Positions 1 through 9,165 are shown, numbered from the stretch's first letter. The stretch: 64,000 bases of DNA from Lysobacter antibioticus (GCF_001442535.1 NZ_CP013141.1:3378821-3442820), one strand, 5' to 3'. Notes: generated from the letters alone by a model not told the origin. Made by a program: numbers and translations.

Positions 1-138
1 GGGTTCCGCGTGCTCGGACGCTACGAGCGCCTCGACCGGCTCGGCAAGGAGCCTTGGCAACCGCTGGCCGACGGCGTCGCCGCCGAGCGCAAGGGCGAGC
101 AGCCGGGCTCGAACACGGTGATCGAATTTCCGCACTGA
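1..138 (+). CDS. C-terminal fragment of an unidentified protein
   Basis: Frame 1 is open from the first base to a TGA at 136-138 and encodes the last 45 residues of a protein ending in VIEFPH. Codon use is typical of the window (G/C third positions). I see no motif that identifies the family, and the start lies outside the window. The next gene begins about 100 bases downstream on the same strand, so the two need not share a transcript. Confidence 0.6.
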   Translation, partial: GFRVLGRYERLDRLGKEPWQPLADGVAAERKGEQPGSNTVIEFPH

Positions 139-242
139 AACCTGTACGGACGCCGCGGGCGTTATCCTGACCGGCCTCGATCCGCGCACGAAGCCAAAAG
201 TTGGGCGCGCGGATCGATTCCCGGCGGGACCACGACCCAGGC

Positions 243-1073
243 ATGTCCGAATTCACCGTAGCGCCCTTGCTGAAGACGCCGACCGTCGCGGTCTGGGACT
301 TGTGCTGTCCCGGCCACGGCGAGCATGCGCATGCCGAAGACTGCGTCGGCGCCACTCATCTGATGTTTCCCTACCGCGGCCTGTACGTGCGCCAGGTCGG
401 CGAGGATGCGGCGGTGGCCGAGGCCGGACAGGTGCTGTTCTTCAATGCCGGCGAGGACGGCCGCATCGTGCATCCGGTGCCCGGCGGCGACGCCAGCCTG
501 GCGGTGCGGGTCGACGAGGAGATGCTGCGCGAGCTGGCGCCGCCGGCGTTGTTGCGCGAAGGCGCGGCGCTGGCGTTCCGGCAGCCGCGCCTGCGCATCG
601 ACCCGCGCGCGCAGGCGCTGGTCGCGCTGCTGCGCCACAGCCTGCGCGAGAACATCGCCGAGTCGCTCGAAGCCGAGAGCCTGGCCCTGACCCTGGTGCA
701 GCGCTCGCTTGGGCCGCGCACTTCGCATGCGGCCGGCGCCAGCCTCGGACGGCAGCGATTGGTCGATCGCACCAAGCTCGTCCTCGCCAGCGATCTGTCG
801 CGGCGCTGGGCGCTGGATGAGATCGCCGCCGAGGTCGGGGTGTCGCCGGTATACCTGACCCAGGTGTTCAAGCAGGTCGAAGGCTTGCCGTTGTATCGCT
901 ACCAACTGCGTCTGCGCCTGGCGCGCGCGCTGGACCTGCTGGCGCAGTACGACGATTTGACCCAACTGAGCCTGGACCTGGGATTTTCCAGCCACAGCCA
1001 TTTCAGCGCGGCGTTCCAGCAGGCCTACGGCCGCAGCCCGACCGAATTCCGCCAATCGGCTCTTCAGCGCTAA
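243..1073 (+). CDS. AraC-family transcriptional regulator
   Basis: This is a 276-residue cytoplasmic DNA-binding regulator. The N-terminal half has a cupin-like sensor pattern (early HAHAEDC, then a run of short beta strands). The last ~100 residues hold the two helix-turn-helix units of the AraC family, with DEIAAEVGVSPVYLTQVFK as the first and LSLDLGFSSHSHFSAAFQ followed by the GRSPTEFR signature as the second. The frame opens at 201, but I prefer the ATG at 243 because it starts just before the cupin domain. It is followed on the same strand by a small Cys protein and a hydrolase, which it may regulate. The ligand is unknown. Confidence 0.9.
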   Translation: MSEFTVAPLLKTPTVAVWDLCCPGHGEHAHAEDCVGATHLMFPYRGLYVRQVGEDAAVAEAGQVLFFNAGEDGRIVHPVPGGDASLAVRVDEEMLRELAPPALLREGAALAFRQPRLRIDPRAQALVALLRHSLRENIAESLEAESLALTLVQRSLGPRTSHAAGASLGRQRLVDRTKLVLASDLSRRWALDEIAAEVGVSPVYLTQVFKQVEGLPLYRYQLRLRLARALDLLAQYDDLTQLSLDLGFSSHSHFSAAFQQAYGRSPTEFRQSALQR

Positions 1074-1181
1074 GGGCTCGGCAAGCGGGTGCGGCAAATC
1101 GCTAAAGATTCTGACAGCGGCCCGGCGGGCCCCGTGGCCTACTGAACCTGCCCGGCGTTCGGGCGATTCGGAGAAGCTGTC

Positions 1182-1337
1182 ATGACGGAAAAAACCTGCG
1201 CGGCTTGCGATTGCCCGCTCGACGAGAACTCCTACCAGGTCAAGATCGGCGGCAAGGCGGTGGAAGTCTGCTGCGACGATTGCGCACGCAAGCTCAAGGA
1301 AGCCTACGGCTCCGCCGCGGCGCCGAGCCAGGGTTGA
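1182..1337 (+). CDS. Small Cys-rich metal-binding (TRASH-like) protein
   Basis: A 51-residue ORF. Two cysteine pairs are visible: CAACDC near residues 6-11 and CCDDC near residues 30-34, around a short beta-rich GGKAVEVCC segment. This spacing resembles TRASH/YHS-type metal-binding mini-domains in which cysteines hold a zinc or copper ion. The start follows a GGAGAAG ribosome-binding site. The stop is two bases before the ATG of the following hydrolase, so the two are probably co-transcribed and translationally coupled. The family assignment rests on cysteine pattern and size only. Confidence 0.75.
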   Translation: MTEKTCAACDCPLDENSYQVKIGGKAVEVCCDDCARKLKEAYGSAAAPSQG

Positions 1338-1339
1338 TC

Positions 1340-2206
1340 ATGGACGGCGATCTTTCCTCCCCCACCAAGGCCAGCGTGCAGACCCCGTCGGGCCGTATCG
1401 CCTACCGCGAGCAAGGCGCCGGCCCGGTCGCGCTGTTCGTCCACGGCGTGCTGCTCAACGGCCATCTGTGGCGGCACCAGCTCGCGCACTTGTCCGACCA
1501 GCGGCGCTGCATCGCGGTCGACCTGCTGGCGCACGGCGATACCGAGATCGCGCCAGGCCAGGACGTGTCGGTGACCGCGAATGCGCGCATGCTCGCCGAG
1601 TTTCTCGACGCTCTGGGCATCGATCGGGTCGACTTGGTCGGCAACGACAGCGGCGGCGGCATTGCGCAGATCTTCGCCGCACTGCATCCGCGGCGGGTGC
1701 GCAGCTTCGCCCTGACCAACTGCGATACCCACGACAACTGGCCGCCGGAAGCATTCAAGCCGTTCCTGGCGATGGCCGCCGGCGGCGGACTCGGCGATAC
1801 GCTCAAGGCCATGCTTGCCGACAAGAGCGTGTACCGTTCGCCGCAGGCGCTGGGCCCGGCCTATGAAGACCCGCAGTCTTTGTCGGACGAGAGCATCGAG
1901 ACTTATCTGCGCCCCCTGGTGCGCAGCGAACAGCGCACCGGCGACCTGCAGCGTTTCCTTGCCGCATTCGATAACGCCCACACCCTGGCCATCGAGCCTC
2001 AGCTCAAGCGCCTGCAGGCGCCGACCTTGATCGCCTGGGGCACCGACGACGTGTTCTTCCCGACGAAGTGGTCGCAGTGGCTGGCCGACGCGATTCCGGG
2101 CACGCGCAGGCGGGTCGAGTTCGAAGGCGCGCGCATCTTCTTTCCCGAAGAGCGTTGGGAAGCGTTCAACGAGGAATTGCGCGCGCACTGGCAGGCCAGC
2201 GCCTGA
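1340..2206 (+). CDS. Alpha/beta-fold hydrolase with aspartate-type nucleophile elbow
   Basis: A 288-residue soluble protein with no signal peptide. It shows the alpha/beta-hydrolase core: oxyanion segment FVHGVLLNGHLW (~33-44), nucleophile elbow LVGNDSGGG (~99-107), and the acid loop WGTDDVFFP (~233-241). In the elbow the nucleophile position (G-N-D-S-G-G) is Asp103, as in haloalkane dehalogenases and epoxide hydrolases. The segment that usually carries the catalytic His reads GARIFFPEERWE (~263-274) with no His at the expected place, so the mechanism is uncertain. The ATG at 1340 starts two bases after the upstream TRASH-like gene. An upstream in-frame extension to 1205 overlaps that gene and is not used. 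Confidence 0.85.
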   Translation: MDGDLSSPTKASVQTPSGRIAYREQGAGPVALFVHGVLLNGHLWRHQLAHLSDQRRCIAVDLLAHGDTEIAPGQDVSVTANARMLAEFLDALGIDRVDLVGNDSGGGIAQIFAALHPRRVRSFALTNCDTHDNWPPEAFKPFLAMAAGGGLGDTLKAMLADKSVYRSPQALGPAYEDPQSLSDESIETYLRPLVRSEQRTGDLQRFLAAFDNAHTLAIEPQLKRLQAPTLIAWGTDDVFFPTKWSQWLADAIPGTRRRVEFEGARIFFPEERWEAFNEELRAHWQASA

Positions 2207-2293
2207 GCGGCGGCCTCGCTCGTCACCACCCGCCGTCGCGCCGGGCGGCACGACGGCGGGCAGAGGTGTCATCCGTGGTTCGCGCCGGAACGC

Positions 2294-3190
2294 TTAGCGC
2301 GGCTCGACCGGGCCGAACACCAGCCGCGCGACCGAGGCATGGATGGCATCGCGTCCGGGGCCGTCGAGGGTGGAGCCGGTCAGATAGCAGGTAAGCAGGA
2401 TCGGCGCGCGTTCCGGCAGCCAGATGATCGCCAGGTCGTTGCTGGTGGTGTCGGCGGTGCCGGTCTTGTCGCCGACGCGCGCGCCCTTCGGCACCCCGGC
2501 GCGCAGGCGCTTGTCGCCGGTGCGGTTGGCGACCAGCCAGGCGGTAAGTTGTTTCTGCGAAGCCGGCTGCAGCCCGTCCTGCAGCAACAGCTTGCGCATG
2601 GTCGCCACCATCGCCAGCGGCGAGGTGGTGTCGCGCGGGTCGCCCGGGATGGCGCTATTGAGTTCCGGCTCCTTGCGGTCCAGGCGCGTGGTCGGATCGC
2701 CGATGCCGCGCAGGAACGTGGTCAAGCCGGCGGGGTTGCCGACCAAGGGCAACAACAGATTCGCCGCGGTGTTGTCGCTCAGCGTCATGGTCGCCTCGCA
2801 CAACTGGGCGACGCTGGCGCTGGAACCGGCCAGCGGCTCGGTCACCGGCGAGTAGGCGATCAAGTCGCTCTTGGCGATGGGTATCTTCTTTTGCAGATCC
2901 AGCTTGCCGCGCTCGACCTCGCGCAGCACCGCTGCGGCGAGCAGGAACTTGAAGGTGCTGCACATCGGAAAGCGTTCGCGGCCGCGCCAATCGAAGTGCT
3001 GGCCGCTGCCGGTGTCGAGCATGCCGACGCCGAGCCGCCCGCCGCTGTTCTTTTCCAGTACGCGCAACTGCGCGCTCCAATGGCTGGTCGGCGCCGTGGC
3101 CGCAGTCTTGGCGAATGCGTTCAGATGGGGGCCGAGGCCGGCGGTCAGCAGCAGGCCGCTGGCGCAGTGCAGGAAGTCGCGTCGATGCAT
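2294..3190 (-). CDS. bla: Class A beta-lactamase with Tat signal
   Basis: A 298-residue serine beta-lactamase that hydrolyses beta-lactams in the periplasm. All class A motifs are intact: STFK at ~78-81 (acylated Ser), SDN at ~138-140, EPELN with the general-base Glu at ~174, and KTG at ~242-244. The N-terminus MHRRDFLHCASG is a twin-arginine (RRxFL) signal, as in the L2-type enzymes of related Xanthomonadaceae, so export is probably folded through Tat. The ATG at 3190 places this signal at the very N-terminus; the frame upstream to 3415 lacks protein-like character. No ampR-like regulator is adjacent, so expression may be constitutive or controlled elsewhere. Confidence 0.95.
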   Translation of the reverse strand: MHRRDFLHCASGLLLTAGLGPHLNAFAKTAATAPTSHWSAQLRVLEKNSGGRLGVGMLDTGSGQHFDWRGRERFPMCSTFKFLLAAAVLREVERGKLDLQKKIPIAKSDLIAYSPVTEPLAGSSASVAQLCEATMTLSDNTAANLLLPLVGNPAGLTTFLRGIGDPTTRLDRKEPELNSAIPGDPRDTTSPLAMVATMRKLLLQDGLQPASQKQLTAWLVANRTGDKRLRAGVPKGARVGDKTGTADTTSNDLAIIWLPERAPILLTCYLTGSTLDGPGRDAIHASVARLVFGPVEPR

Positions 3191-3366
3191 GGGGGTCTCC
3201 TTTGGGTCACCGATTATTGAAAGCGCGGCCGGCGCCGACAAACGAAGTTTTCTAAGGGCTGATACAAGATTTTCTTGCGGCGGCAGGGGACGAAGCGATA
3301 TCGACCGATTTCGCCGATGGCCTGTGACGGAATCGCGAATGTTGCGCTGCGAGGTCGATGCACGGC

Positions 3367-3389
3367 GGTCGCGGCTCGCGCCGCTCCTG
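3367..3389 (-). repeat. REP-like palindromic element, copy 1
   Basis: Read on the minus strand this is CAGGAGCGGCGCGAGCC followed by GCGACC. It is the same as 7237-7259 on the plus strand apart from its first base. The core GGCGCGAGCC can fold as a hairpin. Such GTAGGAGCGGCG-type elements are dispersed intergenic repeats in xanthomonads and pseudomonads. It sits in the 336-base gap (3191-3526) between the beta-lactamase and the next gene, which otherwise shows no ORF. Confidence 0.7.
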
Positions 3390-3526
3390 CCCACAGGATC
3401 GGCCATGGCGGCCATGAAATCGGCGCTTGCGTCATCCAGCGCTGCAAAACGGCGAGCTGCCCCTGTTCATCTGCAACCGATCGCGTGTCCCGCGCATCTA
3501 CAGCGACTGGCCCCGGAGTCCGTCGC

Positions 3527-4450
3527 ATGAATCCTTACGCCCAACTCATCCTCATCGCCTCGCTGACCGTCATCGTCGCCGCACCGATCCTGTTCGGGGC
3601 GGTCGGCGGGTGGCGCAGCCGTTCGGTGGCGTCCACAGCGGCAGCGAGCCCGGCCGGTCCATGGCGCTGGCAGCGCACGTTTCATTCCAGCCTGCTATAC
3701 GCGCTGAGTTTCAGCCTGATCTTCTTCATCCAGGAGTTGTTCCTGGTCGTGCCCAAGGCATTGACCCCGGGATTGCGGGCAACGCTGTACCACAACAACC
3801 ACAACTGGACCGGCGATAACCCGCTGGCCCATTTGTTCCAGGGTACCGGCGCGTTGGCGATCCTGTTGACCGCGTTGGGCTTCGTGGCCTGGCTCAAGCT
3901 ACGCCCGCCGCGCACCGAAGCCGTGCGGCTGTTCGCGATCTGGATGGCCTTCCATGGATTCTTCCAGTCCTTGCCGCAGGTCGTGGTCGGCGCGGTCGTG
4001 CCGCAGAACGACGTCGGCATGGCCTTCGGCTATCTGCAGTTGGCCGATACCACCAAGCTCGTCGCCGGCCTGATCGCGCTGGTCGTCATCGCCGCCCTCG
4101 CGACCCGCTTCGCCGCACCTTTGCTGGCACTGGCGCGCGATCCGGCCGAGGTGGCCACGCCTGGGCGACGCAGCGGCTTCATGTTCCGCATGGCCACTTT
4201 GCCGGCGCTGCTCGCCTTGCCGCTGATCGTGGCGATGCGCGTCCCCGGCAGCCTCGACCAGGTCGCGATCGTGCCGGTCGCCGAGTTCGTGATCGGCGTG
4301 TTCTGGTTGCAGGGCTATGCCTGGTGCGTCCAGCCGCGGGGCGTCGGACAGGCCGAGCCCGCGTCCTCGATCTGGGGCGCGCTGTCGCTGGTGATAGCGC
4401 AGTTGCTGATCTTCCAGTTCGCGCTGCGGCCGGGCATCGCGTTCTATTGA
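3527..4450 (+). CDS. Polytopic inner-membrane protein of unknown function
   Basis: A 307-residue protein with about eight hydrophobic segments (roughly residues 5-27, 55-76, 105-125, 135-157, 178-200, 225-240, 250-268 and 280-302). A polar loop after the second segment carries the His/Asn-rich string YHNNHNW, and the fourth segment contains HGFFQSLPQ; these could bind a metal or cofactor, but this is speculation. I do not recognise the family. The ATG at 3527 directly precedes the first membrane segment; the longer frame from 3275 adds low-complexity residues and is not used. It converges on the MFS exporter gene downstream. Confidence 0.8.
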   Translation: MNPYAQLILIASLTVIVAAPILFGAVGGWRSRSVASTAAASPAGPWRWQRTFHSSLLYALSFSLIFFIQELFLVVPKALTPGLRATLYHNNHNWTGDNPLAHLFQGTGALAILLTALGFVAWLKLRPPRTEAVRLFAIWMAFHGFFQSLPQVVVGAVVPQNDVGMAFGYLQLADTTKLVAGLIALVVIAALATRFAAPLLALARDPAEVATPGRRSGFMFRMATLPALLALPLIVAMRVPGSLDQVAIVPVAEFVIGVFWLQGYAWCVQPRGVGQAEPASSIWGALSLVIAQLLIFQFALRPGIAFY

Positions 4451-4472
4451 TGCGCCGGCCGCGTTTCACCGG

Positions 4473-6020
4473 CTAGCGGCCGCAGGCCGGGGCCTGCGCC
4501 GCTTGCGCGCCGGCCCTGCGCATGGGCGCGAAGATGGTCAGGCTCAGTGCGGCGAGCACGCACACGCCGATGCCGCCGTACCACAACACCCAGCCGAAGC
4601 CGTGAACCAGGGCCTCGCGCGCGACCGTCTGCGCATCGCCCGACAACGCCATGCTGTGCAACGCGCCGACATCGCCGGCCGCCACCCGTCCAGCCAGCGC
4701 TCGCAGCTGCGCGCCGTCGAGCGCGGCGCCGTACACCGAGCGCAGATGCGCGGCGATGCCGGCGACCAGGATCAAACCCATCAAGGCGATGTTGATCGCC
4801 AAGGTGATCAAGCGCGCGCTCATGTCGATGCCCGAGGCCATGCCGGTGCGCGATGCCGGCACCGAAGCGGTGGTGGTGTTGCTGACCGGCGTGTTGGTCA
4901 GGCCCAGGCCGCAGCCGGCCAACAGCGCGCCCGGCAGCATCGTCATCCAGCTCGCGTCGGCCATCGCGCTGCCGTAGCGCATCGCGATGAAGCCCAGGCC
5001 GATGGCGAACAACCCCAGCGGAATGATCCAGGCCGGCCGATAGCGCGCCGACCAGCGCTCGGCTAGCGGCGGCATCGCCAAGGTCGGCAGCGTGTACGCC
5101 AGCAAGGCCATGCCGGCAGTCACCGCGTCGTAGCCCAGTGCGCTCTGGAAGTAGATCGGCAGATAAATCATGAACGGCCAGAAGCTGAAGTTCATGCCGA
5201 TGGAGCCCATGATCGCCCCGGAAAATTCGCGGATGCGGAACACGCCGAAATCGAACATCGGATGCGGGTGGCGCTTTTCCACCCACGCGAACGCGATCAG
5301 GCTCGATGCGGCGAACGCCAGCACGCTCAGCAAGATCGGATCGGCATAGCCCGATTCCGGCGCCTGGGTGATGTAATAGGTCAGTCCCAGAACGCCCAGC
5401 GATAAAGTCGACAAGCCGCCGACGTCCAGCCGATGCGACTGCGCCTCGCGCGATTCCTCCGCGCCTACTGCGATCATCGACCAGGTCAGCAGCGCCAGCG
5501 GGGCATGCACCAGGAACACCCAGTGCCAGTTCGACAGCGCGACGATCGCGCCGCCGATGATCGGGCCGAAACCCAGGCCGAACCCGAACACGATGCCGAA
5601 CACTGCGAACGCGCGGCCGCGTTCGCGGCCGTCGCGGAACTGATGCGAGAGAATCGCGAACTGGCTGGTCAGCATCGCGCCGCCGGCCAGGCCTTGCAGG
5701 AAGCGTCCGCCGATCAGCACCGGCATGCTCTGGGCGAGGCCGCACAGCAGCGAGGTCAGGCCGAACGCGATCACGCTGATCACGAACACGCGCCGCCGCC
5801 CGTAGCGATCGGCCAAGGTGCCCGCCGCCATCAGCACGGTGGTGCAGGCGAGGGTGTAGGCGTTCATCACCCACTGCATGTCGCGCAGATCGCCGCGTAG
5901 CTGGCGTTCCAGCGTCGGCAGGATCACCGGCACGCTGGAGATTTCCAGGCCGAACATCAGCGCGGCCAGGCTGACCGCGGCGAGGGCGAGGCGGTTTTTG
6001 GCGGATCGGGACAGACTCAT
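4473..6020 (-). CDS. MFS transporter, DHA2 (EmrB/QacA-type) drug exporter
   Basis: A 515-residue major-facilitator protein of the 14-helix drug:H+ antiporter class. The early motif A region GTLADRYGRRRVFV (~67-80) and the antiporter motif C-like stretch FGFGLGFGPIIGGAI (~130-145) are clear, as are W-V-M-N-A-Y in helix 2 and a long C-terminal half with further membrane segments. It is predicted to export hydrophobic or cationic toxic compounds by proton exchange. The ATG at 6020 precedes a short basic stretch (SRSAKNR) and the first helix; an extension to 6134 is possible but unlikely. It is divergent from a LysR regulator that probably controls it. Confidence 0.92.
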   Translation of the reverse strand: MSLSRSAKNRLALAAVSLAALMFGLEISSVPVILPTLERQLRGDLRDMQWVMNAYTLACTTVLMAAGTLADRYGRRRVFVISVIAFGLTSLLCGLAQSMPVLIGGRFLQGLAGGAMLTSQFAILSHQFRDGRERGRAFAVFGIVFGFGLGFGPIIGGAIVALSNWHWVFLVHAPLALLTWSMIAVGAEESREAQSHRLDVGGLSTLSLGVLGLTYYITQAPESGYADPILLSVLAFAASSLIAFAWVEKRHPHPMFDFGVFRIREFSGAIMGSIGMNFSFWPFMIYLPIYFQSALGYDAVTAGMALLAYTLPTLAMPPLAERWSARYRPAWIIPLGLFAIGLGFIAMRYGSAMADASWMTMLPGALLAGCGLGLTNTPVSNTTTASVPASRTGMASGIDMSARLITLAINIALMGLILVAGIAAHLRSVYGAALDGAQLRALAGRVAAGDVGALHSMALSGDAQTVAREALVHGFGWVLWYGGIGVCVLAALSLTIFAPMRRAGAQAAQAPACGR

Positions 6021-6299
6021 GACGGCAGACTCATTGCGGTGCGCTCGAAATTGGATGGGGAGAGAGGGATCGAAGGCGAAGCGCGGCGCCGAAACGTCGG
6101 CGCGAGCGAACGCACCGCGATGCCGTGCGGGCATCGCGTGATCGGGTCGATGGAGTGGAGCGGTGCGGCGAACGACGACTTCGCGGCGATCGAGCAGGTT
6201 CGCGGGAATCGAAAGCGCTACAGCGGGACGGTAGCCGCGACCGCCTCGCCGGATGCGATGCCGACCATTCTGGTCAAACCGGACTCATGAGGGAAATGA

Positions 6300-6323
6300 T
6301 TTAATTTTGTAGAATCCATTAAA
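6300..6323. promoter_or_regulatory. Candidate LysR operator between MFS exporter and LysR gene
   Basis: A perfect inverted repeat TTTAAT-N12-ATTAAA lies at 6300-6323 in an A+T-rich island of an otherwise G+C-rich 335-base divergent intergenic region. It is 33 bases before the lysR start and about 280 bases before the exporter start. LysR-type regulators bind interrupted dyads and usually autoregulate from such positions. Nothing else is visible in 6021-6355. Confidence 0.45.
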
Positions 6324-6355
6324 GGCCGTCATGAATCGGCCGAGCCCGGGCGGCC

Positions 6356-7198
6356 ATGGACTTCGATCCGACCTTGCTGCGCACCTTCATCGCGGTCAAC
6401 GATGCCGGCGGTTTCACCCGCGCGGCCGAACGCCTGCATCTGACCCAATCCGCGGTCAGCCATCAGATCCGGCGCCTGGAGGAGCACGTCGGCCGCGCGC
6501 TGCTCCATCGCACCACCCGCCGATTGACCCTGACCGAAGACGGCGAAGATTTCCTGCGTCACGCCGAACAGATCCTGCAGTCGCTCGACGCGCTGTCGCG
6601 GCGCTTCCAGCCTTCGCCGATCACCGGCGCGGTGCGCTTCGGCGTGCCGGAGAACTTCATCGGCGACCGCCTGCCCAATCTGCTATGCCAGTTCACCCGC
6701 GCGTTCCCGAACGTGCGCATGGATGTCAGCGTGAGCATGAGCATGGACCTGCGGCAGATGGTCGACGCCGACGAACTCGATCTCGCCGTGGTCATCGCCT
6801 TGCCCGGCGACGACGCCGACACGGTGCTGCGGCGCACGCGCTTCGTCTGGGTCGCGTCCGACAGCTTCGACATCGCCGCCGGCCGCTCGTTGCCGTTCGC
6901 ATTCTTCCCCTCGCCGTGCATCAATCGCCAGGTCGGCGTGTCCGCGCTCGATGGGACCGCGGTCGAATGGCATGTCATGTTCACCTCGCCGAGCCAGCAG
7001 GGCTTGAACGCCGCGATCTCGGCGGGCCTGGGCATCACCGTGATGGTGGAAGACGATGTCCTGCCCGGCATGCGCATCGTCGACGGCGAATACGGCTTGC
7101 CGCCGCTGCCGCCGGCCCAGTTCGTCCTGCTGCGCCGCCCGGGCGGCTGCACGCCGGCGGTCGCCGAGTTCGGCAAGCTGGTGCTTGCGTTGCCGTAG
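6356..7198 (+). CDS. LysR-family transcriptional regulator
   Basis: A 280-residue LysR-type regulator. The N-terminal winged HTH is canonical: LLRTFIAVNDAGGFTRAAE then LHLTQSAVSHQIRRLE, followed by the linker helix and a periplasmic-binding-protein-like effector domain from ~residue 90. It is divergent from the DHA2 exporter, the usual arrangement for a local activator. The inducer is probably a substrate of the pump, but this is inferred only from context. Confidence 0.92.
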   Translation: MDFDPTLLRTFIAVNDAGGFTRAAERLHLTQSAVSHQIRRLEEHVGRALLHRTTRRLTLTEDGEDFLRHAEQILQSLDALSRRFQPSPITGAVRFGVPENFIGDRLPNLLCQFTRAFPNVRMDVSVSMSMDLRQMVDADELDLAVVIALPGDDADTVLRRTRFVWVASDSFDIAAGRSLPFAFFPSPCINRQVGVSALDGTAVEWHVMFTSPSQQGLNAAISAGLGITVMVEDDVLPGMRIVDGEYGLPPLPPAQFVLLRRPGGCTPAVAEFGKLVLALP

Positions 7199-7233
7199 GC
7201 GAGGCCGTGATTGCCTGAGAGCCGGCGCGGCCC

Positions 7234-7259
7234 CTGTAGGAGCGGCGCGAGCCGCGACC
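7234..7259 (+). repeat. REP-like palindromic element, copy 2
   Basis: CTGTAGGAGCGGCGCGAGCC plus GCGACC, the direct-orientation partner of the element at 3367-3389. It lies between the lysR stop and the M28 peptidase start, in a 221-base gap with no ORF. A similar but decayed version (CTGTAGAGCGGCGG) may occur near 13990. Confidence 0.7.
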
Positions 7260-7419
7260 GCGACATCGCACCTGCGTCGCGACCGGCCTGTCCACGGTCG
7301 TTCCCAGCCATTGGGCCGTAGCCCGGCCGGCTCCGGGCCGCCCCCGCAAGATGCCCTATGGCCGATGGACCCGCCCCTGGGGGATGGCTAGTATCGGGCG
7401 ACCTACCAAGGGGCCCCCT

Positions 7420-9108
7420 ATGAAACTGTTGACTGCCACTCCCTTGGCCGTGCTTTGCGCGGCTGCCCTGTCCCTGCCGGCGATCGCTGCGAAACCGGCC
7501 AAGCCACCGAAAGCGCCGACCTTCGACGCCAAGCGTCTGTCGGAAGAGGTGAAGGTGCTGTCCTCCGACGAGTTCGAAGGTCGCGGCCCGGCCACCGCCG
7601 GCGAGACCAAGACCATCGACTACGTGGTCGCCCAGCTCAAGGCGGCCGGCGTACAACCCGGCGGCGACCTGCAGGGCAATAAGCGCCTGTGGACCCAGGC
7701 CGTACCGCTGCTGCGCTCGGACATCGAGGGCACGCCGAAGCTGTCGGTGACGGTGAAGAAGAAGGCCCGCGCCCTGACCCAGGGCAACGAGATCGCCGTG
7801 CGCGCCGCGCTCGACGGCTCCAAGGCCGTGGCGATCAAGAACGCGCCGCTGGTGTTCGCCGGCTACGGCGTCACCGCGCCCGAGCGCGACTGGGACGATT
7901 TCAAGAACGTCGACCTCAAGGGCAAGATCGCGGTCGTGCTGATCAACGACCCGGACTTCGAGACCGGCGACGGCGACTTCGGCGGCAAGGCGATGACCTA
8001 CTACGGCCGCTGGACCTACAAGTTCGAGGAAGCCGCGCGCCGTGGCGCGGTCGGCCTGCTGATCGTGCACGAGACCGCGCCGGCCTCCTACGGCTGGGCC
8101 ACGGTCAAGAACTCCAACACCAACACCATGTTCGACGTGGTCCGCGACGCGCCCGGCAGCGCCCACCCGACCATGGAAGGCTGGATCCAGCGCGACCTCG
8201 CCGTGAGCCTGTTCAAGAGCGCAGGCCTCGACTTCGACAAACTCAAGAAGCAGGCGCAGACGCGCGAGTTCAAGCCGGTCGTGCTCAAGGGCGTGACCCT
8301 GTCGGCCAACTACGCGGTCAAGAGCGAAGTCATCACCTCGCAGAACATCGTCGGCCGCGTCGACGGCAGCAAGAAGCCCGACGAGACCGTCATCTACAGC
8401 GCGCACTGGGACCACCTCGGCGTCGGCGCGCCCGACGCCAAGGGCGATACCATTTACAACGGCGCCGTCGACAACGCCACCGGCACCGCTGCGTTGATCG
8501 AGATGGGCCGCGCCTTCGCCAAGGGCAAGCGCCCGCAGCGTTCGGTGGTGTTCCTCGCGGTGACTGCCGAAGAGAAGGGCCTGCTCGGCTCGGAGTTTTA
8601 CTCGTCCAAGCCGCTGTACCCGTTGGCCAAGACCGTGGCGGTGATCAACATGGACGCGCTCGACCCGAGCGGCCCGGCGCGCGACTTCACCACCTCCGGC
8701 AGCGCCAAGCAGGAACTGCTCGACGAGCTGATCGCCACCGGCCAGCGCTGGAACCTCAGCTACGTCACCGATCCCAAGCCCGAAGCCGGCCACTTTTTCC
8801 GTTCCGATCATTTCCCCTTCGCCAAGCGCGGCGTGCCGGCGATCTCGTTCGGATCCGGCGAAGACAAGATCGACGGCGGCGCCGCCGCCGGCAAGGCCGA
8901 CAGCGACGCCTACACCCGCGACCGTTATCACCAGCCCGCCGACCACTGGGAAGCCAGTTGGACCTTCGGCGGCATGGTCCGCGACCTGCAGGTGCTGTAC
9001 ACCCTCGGCAACGACCTCGCCAACTCCCGGCGCTGGCCGAACTGGAGCGAGGATTCCGAGTTCCGCGCTCAGCGCGACGAGACGGCGGATCAGCGCCCGG
9101 CTAAGTAA
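7420..9108 (+). CDS. Exported M28-family zinc aminopeptidase with PA domain
   Basis: A 562-residue metallopeptidase. A signal peptide (MKLLTATPLAVLCAAALSLP, cleavage near AIA-AKP) directs it to the periplasm or outside. A protease-associated insert spans roughly 130-300. The M28 co-catalytic zinc site is complete: H329 and D331 in HWDH, bridging D351 in GAVDNATG, E384/E385 in TAEEKG, D412 in NMDAL, and H464 in SDHFPF. It should remove N-terminal amino acids from peptides. The ATG at 7420 begins the signal peptide. Two hairpins lie downstream, and the gene appears monocistronic. Confidence 0.95.
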   Translation: MKLLTATPLAVLCAAALSLPAIAAKPAKPPKAPTFDAKRLSEEVKVLSSDEFEGRGPATAGETKTIDYVVAQLKAAGVQPGGDLQGNKRLWTQAVPLLRSDIEGTPKLSVTVKKKARALTQGNEIAVRAALDGSKAVAIKNAPLVFAGYGVTAPERDWDDFKNVDLKGKIAVVLINDPDFETGDGDFGGKAMTYYGRWTYKFEEAARRGAVGLLIVHETAPASYGWATVKNSNTNTMFDVVRDAPGSAHPTMEGWIQRDLAVSLFKSAGLDFDKLKKQAQTREFKPVVLKGVTLSANYAVKSEVITSQNIVGRVDGSKKPDETVIYSAHWDHLGVGAPDAKGDTIYNGAVDNATGTAALIEMGRAFAKGKRPQRSVVFLAVTAEEKGLLGSEFYSSKPLYPLAKTVAVINMDALDPSGPARDFTTSGSAKQELLDELIATGQRWNLSYVTDPKPEAGHFFRSDHFPFAKRGVPAISFGSGEDKIDGGAAAGKADSDAYTRDRYHQPADHWEASWTFGGMVRDLQVLYTLGNDLANSRRWPNWSEDSEFRAQRDETADQRPAK

Positions 9109-9165
9109 TCGGTCAAGTAAAGCGCAGCAATGATCGGCATCGTGACGCGGTGCCGATAACGAAAC

